Shown one piece after another: positions 9,741 through 19,307 of a stretch of 55,646 bases of DNA. The stretch spans positions 55 to 55,700 of the forward strand of contig NZ_AJYA01000011.1 in the NCBI RefSeq assembly GCF_000265075.1. The letters are read 5' to 3'. The position numbers and the translations under genes are program-made. Source of the stretch: Nitritalea halalkaliphila LW7 (GTDB taxonomy: Bacteria; Bacteroidota; Bacteroidia; Cytophagales; Cyclobacteriaceae). Each line of letters begins with the position of its first letter. The stretch's first letter is position 1. The notes below the pieces were generated by a model that was given only the letters and a program-made list of their open reading frames with translations, was not told where the DNA came from and searched no databases.

Positions 9741-10720
9741 ATGCAGTTTCCCGCCTCACTTCCGCTAAGCACACTCAGGTTTCCGCTGAAACATGCGGAC
9801 TCGGGCCTTTTTCCGCGCGTGCGTCTACTGCGTTTGGACTTGGTACATCCCCTGATTTCAGGCAATAAGTTTTTTAAGCTCTTCTATGCCCTGCAGGAGG
9901 CGCGAGAGCAGGGTTTCGGGCAGCTACTCACCTTCGGTGGGGCCTTTTCGAATCACCTCGTGGCCACAGCAGCAGCGGCGCGGGAGTTCGGCATGCGATC
10001 CGTCGGGATTATACGCGGGGAGGAGCTGCGGGACAAGCGCCCGCGCAACCCCACCCTTTACTGGGCGGAGCGCTGTGGCATGGTGCTGCACTTCGTCCCG
10101 CGCACGGCTTATCGCCAAAAGGAGGGGCAGGACTTTAAAGCTGCGCTTAAGCGAGCATTTGGTACTGTCTATTTTATTCCTGAAGGGGGAACTGGCCCCC
10201 TGGCAGTGAAGGGGATGGCGGAGGTACAGCGGTATATTCCTGCTGATGTGCAGGATATTTTCACTGCCGCAGGCACGGGGGGAACTGCCGCAGGCCTCAT
10301 TTTGGGCGGGCAGCCCCAGCAGCATGTGCATGTGCTCCCCGTGCTAAAGGGGGATTTCATGGAGGGTGCGATTCGGCAGCTTTTGGCACCCTTCCCGATG
10401 CAGGGTGCCCCTTGGTCCCTATGGCCAGACCCAGCTCATGAAGGCGGATACGGGCGTTTTAGTGCCCCGCTATTACAGTTTATCCGCGATTTTTATCAGG
10501 TAAACGGCATCGTTTTAGACCCTGTGTACACGGTCAAAGTACTTTTTTCACTCGAACGCTTCTTGAGGGGCGATTTGCCGCCGATGGGGAGCTGCTGGTG
10601 ATCCATACCGGTGGGCTGCAGGCAACTGGGGCTACCTCTTTCAGGGGGCGCCGCATGGAGCGCTGCCTTTGGCTATGTTCTAAGTGGTCTAATCCCTTCG
10701 GTGTGTGTGTTTTCGGATAG
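9741..10720 (+). CDS. PLP-dependent D-cysteine desulfhydrase/ACC deaminase-like enzyme, frameshifted
   Basis: A fold-type II pyridoxal-phosphate enzyme. The lysine expected to hold the cofactor is in HPLISGNKFFKL (about residue 43). A glycine loop for the phosphate appears as AAGTGGTAAGLI. The main frame stops at 10601, but the adjacent frame carries the conserved C-terminus GELLVIHTGGLQ and runs to a TAG at 10720. The break is near 10562-10575. Members deaminate or desulfhydrate small amino acids such as D-cysteine or 1-aminocyclopropane-1-carboxylate; the substrate cannot be decided here. It is divergent from rluD and convergent with the AlbA-domain gene. The last ~28 residues are unlike the family and may hide a second error. 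Confidence 0.75.
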
Positions 10721-10754
10721 ATTCTCAGCTGGAATAAGCCTGCTTCTGAAGTTT

Positions 10755-10776
10755 ATTTTGGCCCTCGGGCCAAATT
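10755..10776. terminator. palindrome between convergent genes
   Basis: TTTGGCCC-TC-GGGCCAAA-type inverted repeat between two convergent genes, without a strong T-run. Probably a weak bidirectional terminator. A similar palindrome overlaps the recO stop at 26556-26573. Confidence 0.4.
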
Positions 10777-10787
10777 AGACGTCGCCA

Positions 10788-11429
10788 TCAGGTCGCTTTC
10801 ATCTGAAAGAGATCCTGCTGCTCCTCTCGGGGAAGGATTTCCAGCACATTCGCGAGCACGAGGCGCACCAGGGTTCGCGAGGCTAAAAAAATGGGCAGCT
10901 CTGCGGCGCGGGCATATTCATGGACGGTGATCTGCCCCTTCTCTTGGAGAAGCTGCATCAACTTGGTTTCCTTCTCCCCGTAGGTGAATACGGCGGCGTC
11001 GGGGCGGTCGATTCGCTTCAGGATTTCCCACATTTCGCGGCTGGCCTTTATGCTTCGGTCGGCGACCCGCACGTACGCCTGCCGCTGGGTCCCTTCCTTT
11101 ACCAGATGCGGGCGATTCGGGGAGCAGGCCACATAGAAAACGGCTACCCCTTTCTTTTCATTCAGTTTAAAGAGGCTGAGTTCATACCCCAGTGCGGGGC
11201 GGATGTATTTTTCAATGGCATTTTCCATGACGAAGATCTCCTCCTCGATGAAGCGCTGGCCGCTAACCGTGCCATCATCATCCACGCCGATGAGCAGATG
11301 GCCCCCTTCTGTGTTCGCGAGGGCCACCAGTTCGCGAACGATTTTCTCGGGGTGAGTGGCCTTTTTCTTAAATTCGATATGAAGCCCCTCGCCCCTTGCC
11401 GCCAGGCGATGTACGTCAGATAGTTGCAT
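10788..11429 (-). CDS. AlbA_2 (Schlafen-like) domain protein
   Basis: A 213-residue protein whose first ~140 residues match the AlbA_2/AAA_4 domain (PF04326). Visible are EGLHIEFKKKATHPEKIVRE, followed by ALANTEGGHLLIGVDDDG and the basic YVRVADRSIKAS segment. The C-terminal ~60 residues look like a winged helix (KLMQLLQEKGQITVHEYARA). Proteins of this type are nucleic-acid-binding or ATPase-like and are often described as transcriptional regulators or defence components. No partner gene suggests a specific role. It lies 50 bp downstream of uvrB on the same strand, so co-transcription is plausible. Confidence 0.75.
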   Translation of the reverse strand: MQLSDVHRLAARGEGLHIEFKKKATHPEKIVRELVALANTEGGHLLIGVDDDGTVSGQRFIEEEIFVMENAIEKYIRPALGYELSLFKLNEKKGVAVFYVACSPNRPHLVKEGTQRQAYVRVADRSIKASREMWEILKRIDRPDAAVFTYGEKETKLMQLLQEKGQITVHEYARAAELPIFLASRTLVRLVLANVLEILPREEQQDLFQMKAT

Positions 11430-11481
11430 AATGTGAAGGGAAACGGGTTATGAAGCAATTCGTTTAGCAGGGAAAAAGCCT

Positions 11482-13541
11482 TTACTTCGCTTTTCCTCCC
11501 TTAGTGGCGGTGGTGCCGCGTTCGAGCTCCTGAAGGCGGTCCTTATAGCCCTGCCACTCGTCGCGGAGACGGGCGGCCTCCATGAAGTTGAGCTCCTTGG
11601 CGGCCTTTTCCATGAGCTTTTGGGTCTGCCCGATGAGTTTTTCCAGCTTGTCTTTCGACAGGTACTGCACCACCGGATCGGCAGCAGCTTTTTTGGCATT
11701 TGGCTCGTCGGCATAGACCTTTGTGCCGCGTTTGCTGTCCGCCACCTTGGTCTGGCCCATGATTTTTTCTTTGCTCTTACGCACCGTCAGCGGTGTGATG
11801 CCATGCTCCTCGTTGTAGGCCTGCTGCACACTGCGGCGGCGATTCGTCTCATCGATGGCCACCCGCATGGATTCTGTGATCTTGTCGGCATACATGATGA
11901 CCCGGCCGTTTTCATTTCTGGCCGCCCGGCCAATGGTCTGTACCAGGGAGCGCTCATTCCGTAGAAAGCCCTCTTTATCGGCGTCCATGATGGCCACTAG
12001 GGAGACTTCAGGGAGATCCAAGCCTTCTCGGAGTAGGTTTACACCGACGAGCACATCGAAAATGCCGAGGCGGAGCTCGCGCAAAATCTCTACGCGGTCC
12101 AGCGGTTTCACCTCAGAGTGAATGTAGCGACTTTTTACGCCTGCACGCTCGAGGAACTTCTGGAGCTCCTCCGCCATGCGCTTCGTCAGTGTGGTAACCA
12201 GAACACGGTCGCCACTTTGGATCGTCTGATCGATTTCTTCGAGAAGATCATCGATCTGGTGGGCACTGGGCCGCACTTCGATGATCGGATCCAGCAAGCC
12301 TGTGGGACGGATAAGTTGCTCCACGACAACCCCTTCCGTCTTGGCCAGCTCATAATCTGCTGGTGTGGCGGACACGTAGATCACCTGATTCGTCAGCCCC
12401 TCGAACTCATCAAATTTCAGTGGGCGATTATCCAGTGCCGAGGGTAGGCGGAAGCCATAATCGACGAGGTTTACCTTGCGTGCACGGTCGCCTCCCCACA
12501 TGGCGCGCACCTGCGGCACAGTCACGTGGCTTTCATCGATCACCAGCAGGTAATCGTCTGGAAAGTAATCGAGCAGGCAGAAGGGGCGGTCTCCCGGGTT
12601 TCTGCGGTCAAAGTAGCGTGAATAGTTTTCCACCCCACTGCAGTAGCCCAGTTCGCGGATCATCTCCAGATCAAATTCTGTACGTTCCCGAAGGCGCTTG
12701 GCTTCGATGAGCTTCATGTCCTTTTCGAAAAAGGAAACCTGCGCCATCAGGTCGTCTTGGATTTCATTTACGGCCACATCGATGGTATCTCGACCGGTGA
12801 CGAAAAGATTTGCCGGGAAGATGCTGATGATTTTCTCATCGGATTGTTTTTTCCCCGTGGCGGGTCGATGCGCTGGATTGCCTCGATTTCATCGCCCCAA
12901 AAATAAATTCTGTACCCGAAGTCCGCATAGGCTACGAAAATGTCCACTGTATCCCCTTTCACGCGAAAGGTGCCGTGCGTGAGTTCTTGGTTCGTGCGGC
13001 TATACAAGATATCGACCAGCTTGTACAGCAGTTGGTTCCGGGGTATGCGGTCTCCCTGCTGGATGCGTATCACATTTTTACCGAACTCATCGGGGTTCCC
13101 GATACCGTAAATACAGGAAACGGAAGCGACGACGATGACATCTCTTCTGCCTGAGAGCAGCGCCGATGTGGCGCTCAGGCGCAATTTTTCTATCTCTTCG
13201 TTAATCGAGAGATCTTTTTCGATGTAGGTGTTGCTAGTCGGAATAAAGGCTTCCGGCTGGTAATAATCGTAATAAGAGATAAAGTACTCTACCGCATTTT
13301 CGGGGAAAAACTGCTTAAATTCCCCATAAAGCTGTGCCGCCAGGGTTTTATTATGGCTCAGCACCAGTGTCGGTCGCTGCACCTCTTGGATGAGGTTCGC
13401 CACTGTAAATGTTTTGCCTGAGCCAGTAACCCCCAGGAGCACCTGCGCCGGGTCGCCATTCCGCACCCCCTGCGCTAAGGCTTTGATCGCCTTGGGTTGA
13501 TCGCCCGTAGGCTTATAATCCGATTGAATCTTAAATTCCAT
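11482..13541 (-). CDS. uvrB: UvrABC excinuclease subunit B, frameshifted
   Basis: DNA damage verification helicase-like subunit of nucleotide excision repair; it works with UvrA and UvrC. The first frame (13541-12768) has Walker [15 protein letters not shown] near residue 40 and the Tyr-rich beta-hairpin region [13 protein letters not shown]. The second (12777-11482) has Walker [10 protein letters not shown], helicase motifs ([13 protein letters not shown] type, here ending NENGRV), and a C-terminal UVR motif [12 protein letters not shown]. The two join once a missing base near 12858-12864 is restored, giving [12 protein letters not shown] and a protein of about 686 residues, the usual length. 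The break lies in a GC-rich stretch. Confidence 0.95.
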
Positions 13542-13597
13542 ACACCTTTCCCTAAAGAGTGATAACGCCGAAAGACCCGTAAATGGTTTAGGCTTTT

Positions 13598-14788
13598 CTA
13601 TTTCTCTTGGCTGCGCGCCAGCGCCCGAAACTTCTCCCAGTTGTAATACAGGAAATTACTGCGCAGGATCAGCACCAGCACCAGCGGAATAATCGCGGGG
13701 TGGAAGCTTTGCCAGCCCAGTATCCACCAGATGATCGCGATGTCGGCCAGGATAAGGACGGCTAAGAAATACTTACGCCACCAGCTGTCCAGTTGCTTCC
13801 GAAATAGGAGCGGTAGCAGCAGGAGATGTCCCGGGAAAGTCCAGAACAGGTTCCAGTTCCATTTCGTCTGGGAATGATAGGTCAGGAACCAAAGCGCCAG
13901 GATGACGAGTCCCGCCAGCCCTAAAATACTCCAGTAGACGACATCGACGGTAAAGTACAGTTTCTGCTTCTTAAAGCCGACGTAAGTCAGTAGGATCATA
14001 CCGATGCCGAAAACCCATCCAAGCAGGTAAGGATTAAAGGGGCTAAATGCTGGTTCTGGCCGTTCGAAATCCAGCAAAACGCTGCTGCTTTTAACCAACG
14101 GGCGTGTGGGACCATCGCCTTCGATGCGGGCATAGGAGAAAGCCCTTTCCATGTAATCGGGCAAAAACTGTTTTTCATAGGCGCTCGCTTGTGCATCGAT
14201 CACACTGCCCAGCGCGAGATCTATCCCGAAATCCGCCCAGGGCATGCGTTCCTCCACATACTCATCGATCAGCTGCCGGAAGGTTTGCGGCTTGTCTTCT
14301 GGGGGCTTCGCCCAAATCAGCTGCTTGCCCAGCACTTCTTCCAGGATATCTCGGATGCGTGTGGCGCAGTTATCATAAAAGAAATCATAGCGGTAGTAGC
14401 GATTATCTGGTCGATAATTAAGTTCCAGGGCGGCCAGCAGGTCGCGGGTCTGCTCAGGGTTTAAGTCCAGCACCTGTTCACGTACGCTGCGGCGAAAATA
14501 CTGGTACTCTGCCATAAAGCGCTCATAGGTGGTCAGGCTGAGCATGTAGTCAAGCGTGCGCTGCGCGAATTTCACATAGAAAAAGGGCGTGTTAAAGTCA
14601 AAAGTGCCGTAGTTATAGACCAGGTCTCTGCCGGAGGATTCTTCTATAATGCGGATGGCGCTATGGCCGAAAGCCGAGTATAGCTCTTCTCCTGGGTCGC
14701 AGGTAAGCAGGCTGATCCGATAATTTTCGGCCCGAAGGAGAGGGGATAGGGCAAAAAATAGGAGGGTGAGTAGGAGGTTTTTTTTCAT
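13598..14788 (-). CDS. DUF4105 protein, Lnb-like lipoprotein N-acyltransferase candidate
   Basis: About 396 residues from the ATG at about 14788. An upstream TTG (14821) would extend it by 11 residues and lose the clean signal peptide [20 protein letters not shown]. The DUF4105 domain (PF13387) fills residues 22-250. Its two most conserved positions are visible: His42 in [11 protein letters not shown] and Cys141 in [10 protein letters not shown], the likely catalytic pair of an NlpC/P60-like thiol fold. The C-terminus has four to five transmembrane helices. DUF4105 proteins of Bacteroides have been linked to lipoprotein N-acylation (Lnb), and the numerous lipoproteins in this window fit such a need. 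Activity here is inferred. Upstream of uvrB on the same strand. Confidence 0.75.
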   Translation of the reverse strand: MKKNLLLTLLFFALSPLLRAENYRISLLTCDPGEELYSAFGHSAIRIIEESSGRDLVYNYGTFDFNTPFFYVKFAQRTLDYMLSLTTYERFMAEYQYFRRSVREQVLDLNPEQTRDLLAALELNYRPDNRYYRYDFFYDNCATRIRDILEEVLGKQLIWAKPPEDKPQTFRQLIDEYVEERMPWADFGIDLALGSVIDAQASAYEKQFLPDYMERAFSYARIEGDGPTRPLVKSSSVLLDFERPEPAFSPFNPYLLGWVFGIGMILLTYVGFKKQKLYFTVDVVYWSILGLAGLVILALWFLTYHSQTKWNWNLFWTFPGHLLLLPLLFRKQLDSWWRKYFLAVLILADIAIIWWILGWQSFHPAIIPLVLVLILRSNFLYYNWEKFRALARSQEK

Positions 14789-14836
14789 CGTTTTATTTGC
14801 CGAAGGCCTAAGCGGAAGCAAATTTACACAATTCCT

Positions 14837-16018
14837 TCAGAAAAGTAGACCTGCCAAGATTCCGATCGCGATGATGGAAGGGGAGTTTAGGCGGGTGAAC
14901 TGTAGTAGGCAGTAGCTGGCGAGAATGGCGATGAGGTTGAGGGCATTGGCCTCCATGGGGGCAAAGAGAAGGAAGGCTGCCGCGATCAGCATGCCACTGC
15001 TGACGGCGTTTATGCCTTCGAGGGCGGCGCGCACGGGGCGGTATTTTTTCAGCTGATCCCAGAAGCGTATCACGAAAAAGATCAGAAAGGTGCCGGGCAG
15101 AAAGATGCCGGCTGAGGCGACGATGCCCCCGAGGACCAGGCCGCTGAGCCATATTCCCTGCCTGAAAGGCGCCCACGTAAGCGCTGATGCTGAAAGTAGG
15201 TCCGGGCATTCCCTGGGAGATCGCATAGCCGGTGAGGAACTCTTCCGAGCTGAGGTAGGCTTTAAATTCCACGAACTCCGTGAAGAGATAGGGGACGAGG
15301 ACTTGGCCTCCGCCAAAAATTAGGCTGCCATTTCGGTAAAAGTTTTCGAATAGCAGGATGAATGGATTGCGCGTCAGCGCGCCGAGTAGGGCGGCCCCGA
15401 GGAGCACACCGCCCCAGAGGTAGAAGTTCGCCCACTGGATATGGAGCTTTTTGTCCCCCTCTTCTTGTGGCTGCTTTTTATAGTTGAGCGAGGTGATGAT
15501 ACCCCCTGCGAGGAGGAGTGCAGGAAAGACAAAAGGGGAGTTATAAAAAAAGGAGAGGAATGCGGAAAACATCATAAGAACGGCGCCCAGCGTGGTGGTG
15601 ACATCTTGAAGATGGTTTTTTGGCCGGCATACAGGATGAAGCCGATCGCCATGGGCTGGATGAAGCGGGCAAAATTCAGGGCGCCAGGGGTGTTCGCTTG
15701 CAAGAAGTCGATGAGGTAGGCGGCGCTGATCATCAGCATACTGGCGGGAAAGATCCAGGTGATGAGTGCGAGATAGGCGAGGGAGGGGCCACCGAAGCGA
15801 AAGCCGATGGCGGAGATGAGTTGGGTAGAAGTAGGCCCCGGGAGAAGCTGGCATAGTGCGTGCAACTCCCAGAGCTCTTTTTCTTTCAGATACTTGCGTT
15901 TATTCACGAGTAGGTCTATCGCCATGGCGAGAAAGGCCTGAGGACCACCAAAAGCGGTGACTGAGAGTGTCAGAACATCTCTTAGGTAGCGGTAGTACTG
16001 TATCTGACGCGCTGTCAT
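14837..16018 (-). CDS. chrA: chromate transporter ChrA, two frameshifts
   Basis: An inner-membrane CHR-family transporter of about 393 residues, assembled from three frames (16018-15572, a middle part of 15854-14808, and the end of 15316-14837). Both family signatures are present: FGGPQAFLAM in the N-terminal half with QLLPGPTSTQ, and FGGGQVLVPYL with QGMPGPTFS in the C-terminal half. It is thus the long two-domain form. Breaks are near 15600-15612 and 15154-15160. The second looks like one extra base (GAFQAGIWLSG restored). Family members export chromate and probably sulfate-like anions. Its start codon directly abuts the stop of the oxygenase gene upstream. Confidence 0.85.
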
Positions 16019-16999
16019 TTACTTGCGTAGCCCAAGTTCGCGCAGACGTTCTTCGAGGAATTCCCCGGCGGTAGCGTCTTCGAACTGTTTTGGGTTTTCA
16101 GCATCTACGCAGCTGTCTAGACAGGTAAGATCCATTTCCGAGCGTGGGTGCATGAAGAATGGAATGGAGAACCGGCTGCTGTTCATCTGCTCACGTGGCG
16201 GATTTACGACACGGTGGATCGTGGATTTTAATTTTTTATTTGTCAAGCGCTCCAGCATGTCGCCTACGTTCACTACGATCTGGTCAGGAAGTGCGGTGAT
16301 CGGGATCCACTTGTTGTCCTTACGTAAGACCTGCAGGCCATCTGCGCTAGCACCCATAAGGAGGGTGATTAGGTTGATGTCACCATGTTCTGCTGCACGT
16401 ACAGCATCAGCGGGCACGGCATCTGGGTTTTCGATCGGGAAGTAGTGGATTTGACGCAGGATAGAATTTCCGTAGGCCACTTTGTCTTCGAAGTAGTCCT
16501 CAGGCAGTTCGAGGTAAAGAGCGATGGCGCGGAGCATTTGCTTACCTGCAGCTTCTAGTGTGTAGAAGGTTTCGAGCGCGATTTCCTTAAACTCTGGAAG
16601 CTCTGCGGGGAAAACATTAGCAGGGTATTCGCTTTTAATCGGATCACTGTCGGGAATGCGGTCAAGCTCCTGACCCACGTGGTAGAATTCTTTTAGGTCT
16701 CCCGTGTTACGGCCTTTGGCATGTTCTTTTCCTTTGCCCGTATACCCGCGCTGGTAGCCGATTTCAGGATGCTCGTATTGGGATTTTACTTCATCTTCTA
16801 AGGCGAAGAATTTCTTAATCGAGCTGTAAAGCTTGTCTTGAAGCTCTTGGTTGAGTCCATGATTTTTAATCGCTACGAAGCCGATATTGTTATAGGCTTG
16901 ACCAAGTGCGGCCACGAAGGCGGCTTTTTTAGCGGCATCTCCTGAAGTGAAGTCTGCTAAGTCTAGGGATGGAATTTCGTCGTATAGAATCTCTGCCAT
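16019..16999 (-). CDS. 2-oxoglutarate/Fe(II)-dependent oxygenase, isopenicillin-N-synthase family
   Basis: A 326-residue cytosolic oxidoreductase of the DIOX_N plus 2OG-FeII_Oxy architecture. The iron ligands His205 and Asp207 (AEHGDINLIT) and His262 (STIHRVVNPP) are all present, as is the Arg276-x-Ser278 pair (SRFSIPFF) that binds the carboxylate of 2-oxoglutarate. The substrate is not predictable; relatives act on amino acids, hormones, peptides or antibiotic precursors. There is no biosynthetic cluster around it. The chrA start codon follows its stop with no gap, so the two are probably one operon, which may run on into the DUF4105 gene and uvrB. Confidence 0.85.
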   Translation of the reverse strand: MAEILYDEIPSLDLADFTSGDAAKKAAFVAALGQAYNNIGFVAIKNHGLNQELQDKLYSSIKKFFALEDEVKSQYEHPEIGYQRGYTGKGKEHAKGRNTGDLKEFYHVGQELDRIPDSDPIKSEYPANVFPAELPEFKEIALETFYTLEAAGKQMLRAIALYLELPEDYFEDKVAYGNSILRQIHYFPIENPDAVPADAVRAAEHGDINLITLLMGASADGLQVLRKDNKWIPITALPDQIVVNVGDMLERLTNKKLKSTIHRVVNPPREQMNSSRFSIPFFMHPRSEMDLTCLDSCVDAENPKQFEDATAGEFLEERLRELGLRK

Positions 17000-17164
17000 A
17001 ATAACGTGTTGTATAGATGCGCAATTTAAAACTTTTTCAGCATATTATTATGCGCATGTGCTGGGTCTTCAACGTTCAGCTGCGGGGAATGTTTCGTGCT
17101 TTTTTTTCTCTATTCTTTTCAAAATGCCTGAAAAAGCGATATATTCGATATAAATCCACGACGC

Positions 17165-17928
17165 ATGAAAAATACTTGGCTACTTCTGGCAGTGCTTCTG
17201 GTGTTTTGTTCTTCTTGTGATTTTAGGCAAAAGGAGAAAAAACGTGAGGAAAGTTATGTTTTTACACCTGAGGAGACGCAGGAGGCGGCCTTGGTTCATT
17301 TTTATTATTATGAAGAGGAGGCGGAGTACCCTGATGCTATCTTAGAGCTTTTTAGTCCGCTAGAGGAGCAGAACTTTGCGCCGGGGCGCGTACCTTTCGA
17401 GTTTAACATTAAAAACTTTCCCTTCGGAGAGGGTTTAAGTGGTTTTCAGTTGCAGCTTATCTTGAATGGTGGCGACCGGTGGGCCATCGCACGCCCCTTT
17501 TCGGGCAGGAGCTGCGTAGGGGTACTTACCGAGCGGTGGGGTTCTTAGTAGATGCGGAGGGCTTAGCGCTGAAGGAGTACGGAAATTATGTGTTTCGGGA
17601 CTTTACGGTAGGGGAAAGTAGGCCTTTTCCAGAGGCGGATGCTCCGTTTTTAGCGGTCAACTTGCCCCATGAGGGCATGCGATTCGCTGCGGATACGGAG
17701 GTCACGGTGGATTTTTTAGTCTTAAACGGGGAAGTCGGCACGGATGGCCTGCGGGTGAAAATTTCCTTAGATGAAAGTTGCTCCTACCTGGCGGATGAGC
17801 TGAGTCCGGTTCGTATTTCCGGCATTCCGGCGGGGGAGCACGTGCTGCAGATTAGCCTGATCGATGCGGAGGGTCAAGCGGTAGAGGGGGCTTTCGGTTC
17901 GGTAACCAAGCGTATCGTGGTAGAATAA
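17165..17928 (+). CDS. lipoprotein of unknown function, frameshifted
   Basis: About 254 residues across two frames (17165-17548 and 17479-17928), with the break near 17485-17500. The N-terminus MKNTWLLLAVLLVFCSSC is a lipoprotein signal. The rest has two beta-rich parts, the second (from about residue 150) resembling an immunoglobulin-like fold with LAVNLPHEGMRFAADTEVTV and an ending SVTKRIVVE. I do not recognise a named family. It sits just upstream of serS on the same strand with its own short gap, and serS has its own promoter. Confidence 0.65.
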
Positions 17929-17953
17929 GGCAAGATTTTTTAGTAAACATGCT

Positions 17954-17961
17954 TATCTTTG
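17954..17961 (+). promoter_or_regulatory. candidate -7 box for serS
   Basis: TATCTTTG matches TAnnTTTG and lies 33 bp before the conserved start codon of serS. It also overlaps the alternative start at 17959, which argues against that start. Confidence 0.5.
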
Positions 17962-17994
17962 TTTTTCATTTCTAACGAAAAAGCGAAGAGATTT

Positions 17995-19274
17995 ATGTTA
18001 GTAGTAGCCACGATCCGTGAGGACTTTCAGGCAGTGTTAGCCGGCTTAGAAAAGCGTCATTTTCCGGATGCCGCCGCCACCTTAGAACGTGTATTGGCGC
18101 TCGATAAGGAGCGTCGTGAGACGCAGGTGCAGCGGGATGCCCTCCAGTCGGAGGCCAAAGCCAGTTCCAAGCAGATCGGTCAGCTGATGCAGTCAGGACA
18201 GCGGGAGGAGGCGGAAAAGCTAAAGGCCCGGATGGGGGAAATCAAGCAGCAGGTGAAGGAGCTGGAGGAGGCCTTTGCGTCAGCAGATCAGGCGCTTACG
18301 GCCTTACTGTACACGCTGCCGAATGTGCCCCACACGAGTGTCCCTGCTGGGAGAAGTGCCGAGGATAATGAGGAGGTCTATCGCCATGGAGACTTGCCTG
18401 TGTTAGGGGAGGAGAAGGTGGCACACTGGGACCTAATCAAGACCTATGATATTATAGATTTCGAGCTGGGAACGAAAATAACCGGTGCGGGATTCCCTGT
18501 GTATAAAGGCAAAGGGGCGCGTCTGCAGCGGGCTTTAATTAATTTTTTTCTCGATCAGGCTGCTGAGGCAGGCTATGGAGAGCTGCAAGTGCCGATTTTA
18601 GTGAATGAGGCCTCCGGTTATGGGACAGGCCAGCTTCCGGATAAGGAGGGCCAGATGTATGAGGCGACGGCGGATCAGTTGTATCTCATTCCTACGGCGG
18701 AGGTGCCGATTACAAACATTTTTCGCGATGTGATTTTGGAGAAAGGGCAGCTGCCGATTCGACAGGCGGGCTACACGCCTTGTTTCCGTCGCGAGGCAGG
18801 CAGCTGGGGCGCACATGTGCGTGGTCTGAATCGCTTGCATCAGTTCGATAAGGTGGAAATCGTGCAGATTTGTGCTCCGGAAGATTCCTATGCGGCGCTG
18901 GAGCAAATGTCTGCCCACGTGCAGGGGCTGCTGCAGCAGTTAGAGCTCCCGTACCGTGTCTTGCGCCTCTGCGGGGGTGATATGGGCTTTACTTCTGCAC
19001 TCACCTACGATATGGAAGTGTATTCTGCTGCGCAGGAGCGCTGGCTGGAGGTGAGCTCGGTATCGAATTTTGAGACGTACCAGGCGAACAGGTTAAAGCT
19101 GCGCTATCGAGATGCGGAGAATAAAATTGCGCTGGCGCATACTTTAAATGGCAGTGCCTGGCGCTACCACGGATCGTAGCGGCGCTTTTAGAAAATAATC
19201 AGACGGCTGAAGGAATTAAAATCCCGGAGGCCCTTGTTCCTTATACAGGTTTCCGACTGATAGAGAGGCCATAA
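17995..19274 (+). CDS. serS: serine--tRNA ligase, frameshifted near the end
   Basis: Charges tRNA-Ser with serine. The ATG at 17995 gives the family-like N-terminus followed by the coiled-coil tRNA-binding arm (about residues 25-105). Class II motif 2 is seen as CFRREAGSWGAHVRG, and motif 3 begins LNGSA. The main frame stops early at 19179. A missing base near 19157-19160 restores LNGSALALPRIVAALLENNQ and an end at 19274 (IPEALVPYTG), which is the normal C-terminus of SerS, giving about 426 residues. The longer upstream start (17959) overlaps a promoter box and is rejected. Confidence 0.95.
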
Positions 19275-19307
19275 GAGTAAGAGTGAATCGTTTAGAAAAG
19301 TGTAAAC

